From positions 58,488,119 through 58,552,118 of the forward strand of contig CM043952.1 of the NCBI GenBank assembly GCA_014529385.2: DNA of 64,000 nucleotides, read 5' to 3'. The stretch is from Adiantum capillus-veneris (taxonomy: Eukaryota > Streptophyta > Polypodiopsida > Polypodiales > Pteridaceae). The first letter of the stretch is position 1, and every line of letters starts with the position of its first letter. Shown here piece by piece: positions 30,368 to 43,152 of the stretch. Made by a program: the position numbers and the translations under genes. The notes under the pieces were generated by a model, which saw only the letters and a list, made by a program, of their open reading frames with translations, did not search any database and was not told the origin of the DNA.

Positions 30368-30582
30368 TGTTAGGAAATAGGGTGTAGCTAAATGATGGTT
30401 GAGCTACGGAGTGTGCAAGAGAGGGAAGGAGAAGGGGGAAGGAGAAGAAGCACAGAGATAGGTTGGGTTACTGGAGAGGAAAGTGAGAGAGTGATCAACT
30501 CTCTCAATTTCTCTCCGTATATTGATTAGGAAGAAAAAGTGTAAGGGTGGTTTCCCATGGCCACCTGGCCTACATCCCAACA
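30368..30582 (-). repeat. Copia LTR shared by two minus-strand elements
   Basis: On the minus strand it starts TGTTGGGATGT after a polypurine run and ends CCCTATTTCCTAACA before the primer site; 215 bases. It is the 3' LTR of copia element 1 (coding at higher coordinates) and the 5' LTR of copia element 2. Its terminus resembles the copia LTR at 19713. Confidence 0.75.
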
Positions 30583-30594
30583 ACCTCCCACTTG
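30583..30594 (-). other. Polypurine tract of copia element 1
   Basis: On the minus strand CAAGTGGGAGGT directly before the LTR start TGTTGGG. The 70 bases from here to the end of RNase H carry no gene. Confidence 0.75.
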
Positions 30595-30665
30595 AAGGTC
30601 ATGGTGACCAAAAGTGGCATCATTATAGTTATTTTATAGAAAGTTGATGAAGCATCGCTTAGGCT

Positions 30666-33179
30666 TCATCCTACACCCATAAGTTCTATGAAATGTGTAA
30701 ATCGCTCCAAGGCTAGGCTCTTTGTGAGAGAATATACAGGGTTGTCATCAGTGTGAACCTTGACAAGCTCGATGCACTTGCCATTCAATGCATCTCGTAT
30801 GACATGGTATCTGACCTCTATGTGTTTTGACTTTGAGTGAAATACCGCATTCTTTTCCAAAGCAACGGCACTCTCACTAGCACAATACAACACTAGAACC
30901 TCGTGAATACCCAAATCTCCCACTAGACGAGCTAACTATATGGCTTCCTTGCTTGCGTTAAACGCAACAACATATTCTTCCTCAGTCGTAGATGAAGATG
31001 TGAAATCTTGGAGACATAATCTCCAAGAGATAGCTGCTCCAACAAACATGAACACGTACCTAGATGTGGATCTTCTATGATCCACACAACCCGCATAATC
31101 CGCATCTGTGTAACCTATAATAGATGCATTGTTGTTTCCAAAGCGTAAACACTTGCTAGCTGTACCCTTTAAGTATCTGAGGATTTTCTTCAGTGCTTCC
31201 CGATCCTTCTTGCCAGGGTTTGCCATGCACCTACTAACCACTCACACTGCATGTGCAATGTCTAGTCTTGTGGCTACATCAAACTGCCAACTATGAAGAA
31301 TATGGCACTTTTTCCATTTCCTCGTTCCCAGCAACTGTCTTGGGAGAATCTTCCTTGCTAAGTTTTGAGCATGCTTGCATTGGGGTACTCAATGACTTCC
31401 CCCACTGCATATTAAAACGTTGCAAGACTTTGTGGATGTACTTTTCTTGAGATAATTCAAGAGTTCCACGTTGCCTGTCTCTCTTGATGCACATACCAAG
31501 AAAGTAATTGGCATTTTCTTAATATTTCATGGATAATTGAGTGCTTAGCATCTTTTTCAATTGATTGATCTCATCAATTGATTTTCTTGCAATAAACATA
31601 TCATCTACATACAAGATTAAGATGATTAAATAACCATTGTTCAACCTCTTTGTGTATAAGCAATGATCCTCTTGACTTCTTATGTAACTCTGAGACTGCA
31701 TGAATTTGTCAAATTTTTGATACCACTACCTTGAAACTTGCTTGAGGCCATAAAGTGCCTTTTTAAGTCTACAAACCAATTCTTCCCTTGTTGGCCTTTG
31801 GGTTTCACATACGAAGCCCTCTGGTTGTTTCATGTAGACAACTTCATCTAGATCCCCATGAAGAAATGTTTTGTTCACGTCCCTTTGGACAAGTTCCATG
31901 TTTGGGATAGCAACCAAGCCAAGCTCAATGCGAAATGTAGTCATCTTGACTACTGGAGAGAAAATCTCATCGAAATCCAAACCTTTTTGCTACTTGAAAC
32001 CCTTGGCAACTAGACGAGCCTTGTACCTAGGCTCAGGATCTTTTGCTGTATACTTCTTCTTGTATACCCACTTGCAAGGTAAATCATATTTGCCTTTTGG
32101 TAATTCAACCAAATCCCATGTCTCATTATCCACAATCGAATTGTATTCTAGTTTCATAGTCTGCTCCCACTTAATGTTATTATCCATTTGTATAGCTTCT
32201 TTGTAGCAGGTTGGCTCTCCATTGTCAGTGAGCAAAATGTGGTGTATACCCGGCTCAAACCTCTTGGGCGCATGTCATACTCTTACAAAGCGTATCAGTG
32301 TCTGACTACTAAACTTTTCTCTCTTCGGAGTAATAGTAGTATCTTGCATTTGAGGATTAGGCGCAACACTACTGAACTGAGTTGGTTCGGAGGCTACATC
32401 CTCAAAATGAATGCGTCTTTTGCACCATAGCCAATAAAAATGCATTTGTGTGACCTGAGATCAACTTGCATGAAGTTCTTTGGGTACATGTGCATTTGCC
32501 TCACATCCAAATACACGTAAATTCTCATAGCTTGGTGTTTTCCCATTCCATAATTCCTCTAGAATTTTGAAATTCAAACGAGAACTAGGTGACATGTTGA
32601 TGATGTGCACTGTTGCTAGAACAGCTTCCCCCCAAAACTCTGGAGTAAGCTTTGCCATAGACATCATAGAGATAACTCGCTCTTGAATCGTGCGATTCAT
32701 TCTTTCAGCTATCCCATTTTGTGCAGGTGTGTATAGAGCAGTAAACTACCGATGAATGCCTCTTTATTGCGAACATCCTTGAACTCCGTGGAGACGTATT
32801 CTCCACCATTGTACGTGCAAAAAGCTTTATGATTTTTTCTTGATTGGTTCTCAACCATGGAGAGATTTTTTGCAACTTAGAAAATACCTCTTCTTTACGC
32901 TTAAGGAGATACATCCACACCTTCTAGTAGAATAATCTAAGGTGAGAAAGTAGCTTGATTCCCCTAGAGTTTTATGTGGCATTGGACCACACAACACTGT
33001 GCACTAAGTCTAGGGTTCGCCTAGTTTCTTGTTCAATGGCAAAGATGTCAACCTAATCTATTTGCCATATAAACAATGCTCACACAATGAAAAGTCCATG
33101 TAATCTAACACAAATAAGTAGCCAAAATGCTGAAGTGTTTTCATTCCCTTTTGGCTAATATGCCCTAGCCGGCTATGCC
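30666..33179 (-). pseudogene. pol: Copia element 1: integrase-RT-RNase H, 5'-truncated and decayed
   Basis: Starts abruptly at 33179 in the gag-pre-integrase motif (GHISQKGM, CEHCLYGK), then integrase (CGPMPH ... frameshifts at 32705-32920 ... MNRTIQERV, VFGCEANAHVP), RT (ELPKGKYDLPCKWVYKKK, RYKARLVAKGF, LYVDDMFIA at about 31610) and RNase H (YTDADYAGC, TSSSTTEEEY, KHIEVRYH). From 32700 to 31291 one frame is interrupted by stops. A frameshift near 31270 leads to the last part, which has a TGG-to-TAG change at 30933-30935. Tork-like; clearly a different family from copia element 2 by its RT wording. Confidence 0.85.
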
Positions 33180-34400
33180 TAGGCGTTTGCAGCTACTCGG
33201 CTAGCCACTTCTATCCGACGGCAAAACGCAACATCAACATCGACATCGTCATCACTCTCAAGCACAGATAGAGAGCTTTGGCTCCCCAACATTAGAAATT
33301 TATTGCTCCGCATCGGCACGTCAATTTTTAATGTGCATTGGCTCGACATCCTTACACATTGCGGTGGATTTCTAGATATCCAACCCAACACTGGTTTCAC
33401 GCGGACGACCTTTTATCGCGATCGACAACTGTGCTTGCCACACAAATGGTGAGGTGCCTCTGCCATAGAGGAGTGATATACAACATCGGCATCGACTGCA
33501 CCGATCATGCTCTACAGCATGGTTTTTGACTACGACACATTTTGGCAGCCATTCCACTAGCATATTTCTGCCTGGCGGAAAAAAGCGGCACATAGCAACA
33601 CTGACATGTAGGTTACAGGTTACAGGGGGCTTCTCAACTAGTTTATACACACATTCTCCAGGTTTTCTGACACAAAGCTTTCATAGGCAATTTGGAAGTC
33701 ATTTTCGACAATAGATTCTTTGCGGACAAATGCGTTGACATATGTATTTTTGTGTGAGCACACCTAGTGCTACTGAGCTCTTTTGAGGGTAGATATTCCC
33801 GCGGGGATCATGTTTATTGCATGTAGCAGTTCTTGGTGCCTATTTGAGCATGACTCGCTCATGTATGTTGAGTTGCGCAGACTGACCACTCTACTATGTG
33901 TGGAGCCATCATTTGGCTATTTTCACAGTTTTTATTGGTCGTTTCTGAGACTCGGACCGGAAGATCCCTTTCTAAGACTAGGGCTAGTCCATTTGTGTCT
34001 GCATTAGCCTTTGGAGGGTTGATGGTGTGAGGTTTTCTTTGAGCTGGGGTGTGCTCGAATGTAGTTGGAGTTCCCCACTTTTGGTTCCCTCGCCATAGGA
34101 AATGTATCTGGACGGTTTCATATGATTTTGACACCGAGTTGGCGGTCACACAACAATGCTTTTGTACAGTAGATGCCGAGTTAGTGCAATTGGCACATTT
34201 ATGCATATTTTGAGTTGAGTTTTGACTCCTCATACAAAGGAGACTCTACCAGATTTCCTTCCTGCGAGTCATGACTTTCATTGTTGGCACTTTTGAGCCT
34301 ATTTTTGTTTGAGATTTTACTCCCGATACAAAGGTTACTCTGCCCAAATTTTTGTAGCTTCTCACCATACTTTGGCACATCTCAAACCCTCTTATCAGTG
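33180..34400. other. Unassigned stretch upstream of the chimeric element
   Basis: No coding region, LTR end or primer site that I can defend. Somewhat richer in GC than its surroundings up to 33640. Near 34190-34350 there are two imperfect copies, about 97 bases apart, of a segment containing GGCACnTTT...GAG.TTTTGACTCC.CATACAAAGG. It may contain the degraded LTR of the copia half of the next element. Confidence 0.4.
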
Positions 34401-35590
34401 ATGGCTTCTTCTTCAGAAAAGGAGGAGTATTTCATTTACAAGTTTGATGGTAGCAACTTCACCATGTGGAAAGAGCGCATTAAAGATGTTTTGACAAATA
34501 AAGGCCTATCAAAACCGTTGAAAGAGCATGCAGAGGATGATGAATTTATGACAGCTCAGTGGGAGCTTTTGGATGCGACAGCCATGGCTATGATAGATCT
34601 ACATCTAGCCGAGTCAATGTTCTTCACTATCATAGGAAAGAACACAACCAAGGAACTTTGGGATAGCTTATGTTCAGCATGGGAGAGCAAAAGTGCATCC
34701 AACAAAGTTTTTCTCATGAAAAATCTTATGAAGCTCAACATGAAAGAAGGTAGCAGTTTTCGGACACTAATATGAGTTCAACTCCATGTTTAGTCAGTTG
34801 ACACCTCAGGGCTTTAAGGAGTTTGATGATGAACTCAAGTCTATATTCTTGTTATGCTCTCTATCCAATTCATGGGACATTTTTTGCAGAGTCATTAGCA
34901 ACTCGGCTCTGAATGGCAAGTTAGTGTTCAATGACATCACAAATGCGTTTCTCACTGAAGAAATTTGACGTAAATCTCTCGAAGGTGCTAGTCATGGAGA
35001 TGCATATATGGCTGGTAGTTCAACAAAGCCAAGAGGCCGTGACATGAAAAAATACAAAAGCAAGAGTAGAGATCAAAATCCTCATAGTCCTAGCAAACAC
35101 AAGAACTCAAGTAGAGATCCTAGTGCCAAAAATGTCGAGTGTTACTATATCCATAAGAAGGGCCATTACAAAACGATTGTTGCAGTTTCCTAAGAGATCA
35201 AAAAAACATGCAAAAATATAATTTTGGCAAAGGCAAAAGTACGATAAAGATTGAGGAGCTCAATGTGGTTGAGTCTCCCATACCTACGATTGCAGTAGAG
35301 GATGCTCCTTCTCCAGTGATGCACATTATACCAACAAAGATTCATACAGAGGTGATAGCAGATCCCTCAAATGTTCTCATTTTCACTTCAGATCTCACTC
35401 TAGATCGATGCTTTGCTTTCACAGGATGAGGGTTATGCACAGAATTGGATTCTTGATTCTAGTGCAAGTTTTCATGTCACACTGCATAGAGAGTGGTTTT
35501 CCTCTTATGCATCCATGCATGGGATAGTCAAGCTTGGTGATTCCTATGAGCCTGACATTATTGGCATTGGTGATGTGAAACCGATAAGTC
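34401..35590 (+). pseudogene. gag-pro: Chimeric element, copia part: gag and protease remnant
   Basis: Starts ATGGCTTCTTCTTC. The gag shows YKFDGSNFTMWKERI and NKVFLMKNLMKLNMKEG, then a frameshift near 34772, LTPQGFKEFDDELKSIFLL, a Lys/Ser-rich basic part and a ruined zinc knuckle (CYYIHKKGHYK; second and last Cys gone). The protease reads WILDSSASFHVT, so the catalytic DSG is DSS. Several stops interrupt it. At about 35590 the sequence passes into chromovirus RT without any copia integrase. The part from 34772 onward is repeated at 47683-48500. Confidence 0.8.
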
Positions 35591-38363
35591 AATAGAAAGC
35601 TCTATTTTTGCGTATATGATTTTTGTTAGGGAATCTGTAAATGATTCTAGTGTTTTGACAAGTAGAAATAAAGGAAATTAAGAGGAATTAGACTTGTCTA
35701 ATTTCCTAAATGGATTCCCAGATGTTCTCATTGATAACATCCCTAGTGAGCTACCTCCAAAATGAGGGGATGATGACAGTGCAATAGAGCTTCTACAAAG
35801 AAGCTCACCACCTAATAAACCTATTTATTGAGTTTCACAAGCTCAGTAATAGGAGATCATGAGGGAAGTGCATGAATTGGTGGAAAAATGGATAGTGAGA
35901 CCTAACTCCTCTCCATTCTATTCACCAGTACTTTTAGTGAAAAAGAAAGATGACACATATCACATGTGTGTCGACTATAGAGCACTAAATATGATCCTAT
36001 TAAAAAAAAAGATTTTCCATGCCTCGGGTAGAAGACCTATTTGTGATAAGCTACAAGTTTTGGCCTAACGAATGCTCCAGCTGCATTCAAACTTATGATG
36101 GACAAAAATCTTTAGGCCACTCAAATTCTCTCGAGGACATAAGCAACACCTTTAGGTAATCTTTCAAGCTTTGAGAGAGAATAAACTTTTCATTAATCAG
36201 AAAAAGAGTGAATTTTTCCTTCAAGAGATTCAATACTTAGGTCACATTATCTCTCAAGATGGTATTTGTATGGATCTAGCCAAGCTTGAGGTAGTAAAAG
36301 GATGGCCTATTCAAGGAATCTACATGAGCTACAAAGCTTTATTAGTTTATGTGCATACTATTAATGATTCATAACTAAATTGTCCCAAATAGCAGAACCA
36401 TTACATGACTTGACAAACAAAAATGTTAAGTACATATGGATGGCTAAGGAGAAAAATGATTTTGACAAGCTTAAAGAAAAACTTACCTACTCGTGCTTAC
36501 ACTACCTGATCTCTCAAAGCCATTGTAGGTCCAATGTGATGCTTGTGGAGATTTCCTTTGAGCAGTTTTTTTTCAAGAAGGGCATGCCACAACATATGAG
36601 ATTCAAGACTCAATTCCGACAAGCGAGTATTGGTCATCTACGAGAAGTAGCTACTAGCTATCCTACATGCCCTTGACACATGGAAGCACTACCTTTTGGG
36701 GACTCCATTCATCCTATGCACGGATCACCGAAGTCTTACGTACTTCGTGATGCAAACCAAGCTCTACGACAAACAAATGAGGTGGGAGAATTTTCTTACA
36801 AAATTTATTTTTCATATTGCTCACATTGCTGGCAAGCACAATTAAGTAGGTGATACACTATCAGGATGGCCAAGAGCCAATGCGGTGATCATAGCAACTC
36901 ACAATGATCTATCTTCTATGATAGATGAGTATGCTATTGGCTACGATTTTCAAGATCTAATTTCAATCATTGCCTTAGGGAAGAAAAAATAACCGTTCAC
37001 CTTGTGGGATGGTTATCTTCTTCATGGAAATAGGCTATGTGTTACTCACTCTCTTCATGAGAAAGTGATGTATGAATCCCATGCTTCTCCCTATGCGGGA
37101 CATAAAGGGATTCAACCTATTCTTTAAGGAGTAGAGACGTATTCCTATTGGCCTACCATCAAAATGGACATACAAGACTATGTGTCAAAATGTGTGGTAT
37201 GCCAAAAGACAAAGTATGATAGGGGGAAGCAACCTGCATTTATCCAACCTTTTCAAATTTCTTATTCACCATGGAAAAGCATATCCATGGATTTTATCTT
37301 TGGATTGTCCAAGTCCATCCATGGTAATACGAGAATATGGACAGTAGTAGACAGGTTTAGCAAACAAGCACATTTTATACCTGTCAAAAAGACTCTTAAG
37401 GCACACAAAATGGAAACCATCTTCATATCCCAAATTTTTAAACACCATGGCTTGCCAACATCAATAGTGGTCGGATAGAGATCCTCGAATGACCAATAAT
37501 TCCTGGAAGGGTCTTTTTGAGAATCTAGGTATGAGGCTCAATTTCTCTTTGGCCTATCACCCACAAACGGATGCCAAAGTGAAATAGCCAACCTTACGAT
37601 TCTAGATCTACTTAAGACCTATGTTACTGAAATAGATTAATGTTCACCATGGGAAAAGTACTTAATTGTTGTAGAGTATGCATACAATAACACTGTCCAT
37701 ACTACTATGAGGAAGGCACCTTTTGAAATCATTGAAGGAAGACCTTAAAGTCCATTACTACTTAAGGTACATGGGAAGATCTTTGATGCCGATGAATAGA
37801 GATGAGACCTACAAGAATATTTCCAAAAGATTAAGGACGTTATATCCATCTTGCAACAACGACAAAATACTACAAACAAGCACATAAGGGCCTTAGATCT
37901 TGAAAAAATGATTAGGCCCTATTCCAATTTCCCAAGGCTCAATTGGGGCAAACTACCTGCAAAAATCCTACAAGCCATCAAAAGTATTATGCTAAACTAG
38001 CAAAAACATACTATGGTCCTTTTGAAATCCTAAAAACAATCAATGAGATGGCCTATCAACTCAAGTTTCCCAACCATTGTCTCATACACAATGATTTTCA
38101 TGTTAGCCTCTTAAGCCTTACAAAGGAGAGCCACCGTAAAAACCAATCATTGAGGAACTACCCGAGATCGAAGATCAAGAAGAGGTACTTCAGTCCGAAT
38201 TGATTCTTCGACATTAAGACAAGGTACTAAGACATTGTAAGATTATCCTCGGTATCTTATTAAGTTCAAAAATTATCTTTCTGAAGATGCTAGTAGATGG
38301 ATGCAAGGAACACAGCTTAAGGATATTATAAACCTTGTCAATGCTTACAATGCTACATTAGAG
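35591..38363 (+). pseudogene. pol: Chimeric element, chromovirus part: RT-RNase H-integrase-chromodomain remnant
   Basis: Pieces in order: the segment before RT (NFLNGFPDVLIDNIPSELPP), RT fingers (LLVKKKDDTYHMCVDYRALN, 35859-36068), a compressed region in which the Y/FxDD box is missing, RT thumb (INQKKSEFFLQEIQYLGHIISQDG, 36171), RNase H (36380-36845, with WENFL, HIAGKHN), integrase finger and core (VMYESHASPYAGHKG, CVVCQKTKYD, MDFIFGLSKS; 36995-37740), a GPF motif (YYGPFEILK, about 38000) and a chromodomain-like segment (YLIKFKNYLSEDASRW, 38250-38363). Full of stops and frameshifts; dead. Confidence 0.85.
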
Positions 38364-38752
38364 TAAGCAAATGTAAATACTTCTTAAATGAAAATGTTTT
38401 TGTCTTATAAGACTAGTTCTATTTTTATTGTGCACAAATTTAAATAGTATGTATGCTTTTAGAATCATGTTTGTGATGACAACATCTCTCAAACACCATG
38501 TTTAATTTTTCACTCTACTTTGGAAATATGATATGGAATCAAGAGCAGACATGCTTGTGGCAGCTAAGCCTCCCCAACACCAAATGGATTAGTCATCCAT
38601 TTTGGAATGATTTTGTAGGGTAAAAATGGATCTTTTGTTTGCTAAGAAACTCTGACTAATGACTAAGACTTTATCTCCTCTACCTCATAGACAAAGACTT
38701 TATCTCGTCTACCTCATAGTCGAGGGCGAGTATGATTTCAAGAGAGACGTAA

Positions 38753-39420
38753 TGTCATAAAATCTAATATCTAACTAACCCAAACGATTTTATTATATTA
38801 AACTTATCATTTAATGTGGGATAATAAACGGGAACCAGAGTTAGAATAGAGACATGTGCTTTTAGATTTATCTCAGCAAAGGACCAAAGGCAATGGGTCC
38901 TAATGGGAGACGGTCTAGCAAAGAGAAATGCCTACTAATGGAGCTTAAAATACCTTAGGATTAGCTTCATTAAATACCTCCAAAGGTTATTGTTCAAAGT
39001 CCTTAGACCCAGGGCCTTAGGCAAGCTAGGGCTAAGCTTGAGGTGCGAACTTGACCCAAGCTTGAGGTGCTTGTCATGCTTGCTTGAGGCAAAACAGGTG
39101 CAAGTTGTGGTGGCAGGATTGAGATTGCAAAATTGCAAGTCACGACAAGGCTATCGTTCATGGAGATATCCCTCCTTGTCTATTGCGATACATCCAAGTC
39201 TAGTGCGGAACATTTCTTTTGAGTTTGGTCACAACGAAGAGGGAAGAGAGGGGAGTAATCTTTCAACTTTTGTTTTTTTTCTAAAGTATCCTGGGAAGTA
39301 TCTCCAAGTTTCTTATCTTGAGACACTCCTTCAATATCAATTAGAATCTCCCTACTTCAAAATCCCCTAGTGCTTGGACTTGTAACTCCAGAGTTATTCT
39401 GGTAGCTACGACGTTTATCA
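38753..39420 (+). repeat. 3' LTR of the chimeric chromovirus element, copy 1
   Basis: Begins TGTCATAAAATC after a weak purine run (AAGAGAGACGTAA) and ends ...GCTACGACGTTTATCA; 668 bases. Bases 38364-38752 are 3' untranslated element sequence. The matching LTR of copy 2 is 51667-52332. No 5' LTR is recognisable, so the ends rest on TG/CA and context only. Confidence 0.55.
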
Positions 39421-39504
39421 CCCATATACCTAGGGAGTCTTGCATAATATGTTAGAGTAAAGATCATTATTTTCTCTTGTATGGAGTGTACACCATCATA
39501 CTCA

Positions 39505-39689
39505 AGCTTGTACTAGTAGCTTAAACCAAATATTTTGGACTAGCTATAACATCTCACCTCATGATTCATGGATTCTAATGCACATTATCCTAGCTTGTAC
39601 TAGTAGCTTAAACCAAAATTGTTGGACTAGCTATAACATCTTCTCACCTCATGACTCATGATTCATGGATTGTAATACACATTATCCAA
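39505..39689 (+). repeat. Two tandem copies of an 87-97 bp unit
   Basis: AGCTTGTACTAGTAGCTTAAACC...ACATTATCC is present at 39505-39591 and 39592-39689, the second with small insertions. The same pair is in the duplicated block at about 52419-52605. Confidence 0.85.
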
Positions 39690-41646
39690 GCTCTTCTTCT
39701 TTGTTTAAAAATGGAGTGGATAGGTCCTATGGACTTGTATAAGCTAGCAAATGTTTGAGTATTAAAGTACCTTCCCAACTCTTTTATTTTTTGCAAGTGA
39801 GAAAATTTTGTGTGGGCATGGAATTGGTTTTCATGTATGTCCTTTGCATTTGCAAATAGCCTGTGAATATTTGTAAGTACACTTGTTGACATCATTCCAA
39901 GTGTACACATGCATCACAACTCATCTAGCTGAAATTGTGACACCGAAAGGAGGTTGCAATCTTTGAAACAATTGTCCCAAATTTATGCAAGTTTTCCAAA
40001 ATTCCTAAATTTGTGTTACAAGTAAGTGTTGCACTTGACTTTATGAATTTAAATGCATTTGTAGCGACCCATTGGCCCAAGAAGAGGCTTAATGTGGTTG
40101 GAGATGTTCCATCTAGTTCAAAGCATGTTGATCCTTGCAAGAAGGGATAGAGTGACTATTGCTTTCTCACTTTTAGTCCTTGCATAACTATAAGTTCATC
40201 TATCTCATTTATATGCTTTGTGGATCTACATTTTTATTCTTTCTCATGTACATAGTGGATATTGACTACATTTTGGTCTATCTCATGTATGTATACTTGG
40301 ATACCAACTTGCTCATGACTCTTGGTTTTGTTCTTTGGATACTAAACTTTTTAGCATTACATATATAGGGGATCTCTATAATTGTGTTATGTTTGTTACC
40401 AATATATCTCTGGAGTCACACACCCTCCCCCCCCCCCCTCTCCCTCTCCAAGTAACTTCCTTAACAAGGAATTGTTGCAATTGACCTTATGAAGTTACCA
40501 TTCAAACATTTGACTACTCACAACCTAACATTTTTGTCAAAAAATTAACATTTTCTCATGAATTATAAATGAAACATGGTGTAGCCTCATACAAGGTATA
40601 ATTGTTGAGAAGCAAAGGCTTATCTACAAAATATATATTAGTGTTGATAGATTTTTGACATTGCATTCACCAATCTTTGACACTCATTTACTGTATGTGC
40701 TTTTTGGTGAATTACCAATCTTTTTTGTATGAATGATTATGGATCCTAACACCTCTGTGACTTACACACTAGGAAGATAGCCTCAACGCGTCCAAGGTAA
40801 TGTATGTATGTTTGTGATGTATTGATACACTAAACAATTTGAATCTCACGATGAACAACTGTGTTTTAGATCCACCATTATGGAGGGGTCCAATCACCGC
40901 CATGGAGGTTATTCGTCTGCTTGAGGACTTAAATGTAGTAAGGTAACAACGTTGAAATAGTAAAGTAATTAGGTTCTCTTGTATCTATTTATCTATACTA
41001 ATAGTCTTTTTTCTGGATGTATGTTACAATATTATGATCAACGGTTGTTGTTGGTGGGTATATTTCATGCTTTATATGATTTGATCTTGCTCTGATACAT
41101 CCAGGTTTCTATACAGATAGGAGTTAGAACATGTATTACCATTGTAGAGTTTTACAGAACCCTCCCAACAATGAATGTTGTGTTTCCACAGAGTCTTAGT
41201 CCTGGTGCTTGGTCCCTACGTGTTTTTGTTTTAGGATTTCTACCTCCAATGATTGGTTGATGTATCTTACATCGCGAACCACCATGGGTGATTTAGATAT
41301 TGTGGTAGGGCATGTCGTAGGCTACACATGTACATTATAGAGTAGAAAGCTTGAGCCTCTATGTGCTATGCATAAATATTGTCTTGGATATTGCTATATT
41401 TTTGGATATAAAAAGATCAACTACTCTTTACATTTGTGTGAAGTTAATGTGAGCGTGTGTTGTGAAAGATTTTGCCTAAGTAAGTCCATGTCGCTGCCGA
41501 ATGTGGCACCACATTACTATGTAAATCAATTGTGGGAAATTTGGGTTTTGGGGGCTTGGGGGAGTTTTGGGCCTCAAGACTTTTACTATGTGAACATTTT
41601 TTCCTAATATTAATGAAGAGATTATCAGTGTTGCAACCATAGTCTA

Positions 41647-41677
<31 letters not shown>

Positions 41678-41709
41678 TCTGTTGTGTTGTCAGAATATGC
41701 CCTTGGCAC

Positions 41710-41761
<52 letters not shown>

Positions 41762-42600
41762 CAAGTACTTCAACAAGCCGTCTGACATGTGTGCTAACTA
41801 TGAAATGAACTAATTAAAGTCATACAAGCACAACTTAATTAATAAAGTTTTTTTCACACCTTATGAATACCATTTGTGTCATGGTAAGAGCGAGAGAGAC
41901 CCCGAAGGCGGGTCACGTGAGGTACTAAACTCTTACTTTTATGGACAAAACTCAAAAAATCTCCTCCACCTTTGAACTTATAGGTTTCTAAAACCTTCAC
42001 AACATTTGAAGAAGCTCAATCTCAAATTCTGTACGTGAAGTTACGCTAAACCTAGGTTCTTTTCAAGCACTTTAGCATGATGCAGGATCAAGGTAAGTAC
42101 TGACATGAATATTTCATGTCTTCTCCATGCCTATAAAAAGCTACAAACTAGATATTGGTTGCAGGTGCTTGTCCACTTTCGCAATACCCTAGCCTCCCCC
42201 TCCCATCATAGATGCGGCCCACCCATCACTCCCCCTCATGACTAATTGACACCCCACATGCTAGGTGGGATAAATGGTCCGAAAGAGACATCTTGAGCAA
42301 GATTGCATGTGCATCGTTCGATTCAGGATCAAACCGCAAGTGAACGACAATGATGCCATTCAAAAGCGAACTGCAAGTAAACTTCATGTGATCCCAAAGT
42401 AAACACTAATATACGTGAACGTAAATCTCAAAGTAAACATCAACTAAATGTGCGAACGCGTTGTGAGGCCGTCTCTTTTCATGTGAACATCAACTGAACC
42501 CAGGGTTCTTCATTTGAACATCATGTAATTCAATGTAATCACAAAGTGAACTCTCCCCACCCTTTTCTTGAGTATCAATTTTAGTTCACGCCACTATTGC
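39690..42600 (+). other. Spacer with exon-like relics, poly-C and CT/GA repeats
   Basis: No gene I can name. A short open stretch near 39990-40150 (FVATHWPKKRLNVVGDVP) and three possible small exons with splice-like borders (ending at 40797, 40870-40942, and from 41192) could be relics of a host gene. There is a C run at 40427-40438, a (CT)n tract at about 41646-41680 and a (GA)n tract at about 41711-41756. From 42100 to 42600 I see nothing. Confidence 0.35.
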
Positions 42601-42604
42601 AATT

Positions 42605-42680
42605 AGCACGTGATAGCTTAATGGCAAGGAACTCGGTCCATGACCACTAACATGGTGTGGGTTCCACCCCTGAGATCACA
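42605..42680 (+). repeat. tRNA-like SINE head, copy 1
   Basis: An internal RNA polymerase III A box, TAGCTTAATGG (42614-42624), matches the consensus exactly, and 36 bases later a B box GGTTCCACCCC (42660-42670) has one mismatch. There is no foldable complete tRNA. The same sequence recurs at about 55310-55385 through the block duplication. Confidence 0.5.
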
Positions 42681-43152
42681 GAGGGGGCGTTTGTTATTTG
42701 ATTCCCTTTAAAGATGGATGATACACATTGATCAGAGAATGTACACTATTGATCTCACCTGAAAAGGGTTGTGTCAATTAGTCCCGTCGTTCGCTGCCCC
42801 TCCCAGCTTGACCAATTTTGCAGGATTGTCCTTTTTGCAGGTCAAGTCTTAGAAGATAAGAGAGCTTGAAGTCAAGTCCTAGAAGACAAGAGAGCGTGAA
42901 CTCAACATCAAAACCCTACCCCATCTCCCAACATACATGCAAAAGTTTTCTTATTAGCTCTAATGCTTTATGAACATGTATAATAGAGGGGAATATGTAT
43001 GAAGACTTTGGGCGGGTTCAGCCTGCGCACAAGAGCGTGGTGCTCCAACCTTTTCTTATTCACACTCAATTCACACTGCCCATTCAAAACGTTTATTTAA
43101 ATTACAATAAAAAGTGCATATCAAGTTGGATGTGGCCTCATCGCTAGTTCAT

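Noticed and set aside
39505-39689. CRISPR-like or satellite array
   Set aside because: Only two adjacent units with no spacers, in plant repeat DNA; a simple local duplication.
42605-42680. A functional tRNA gene
   Set aside because: A and B boxes are present, but acceptor and anticodon stems cannot be formed, so I call it a SINE-like head only.
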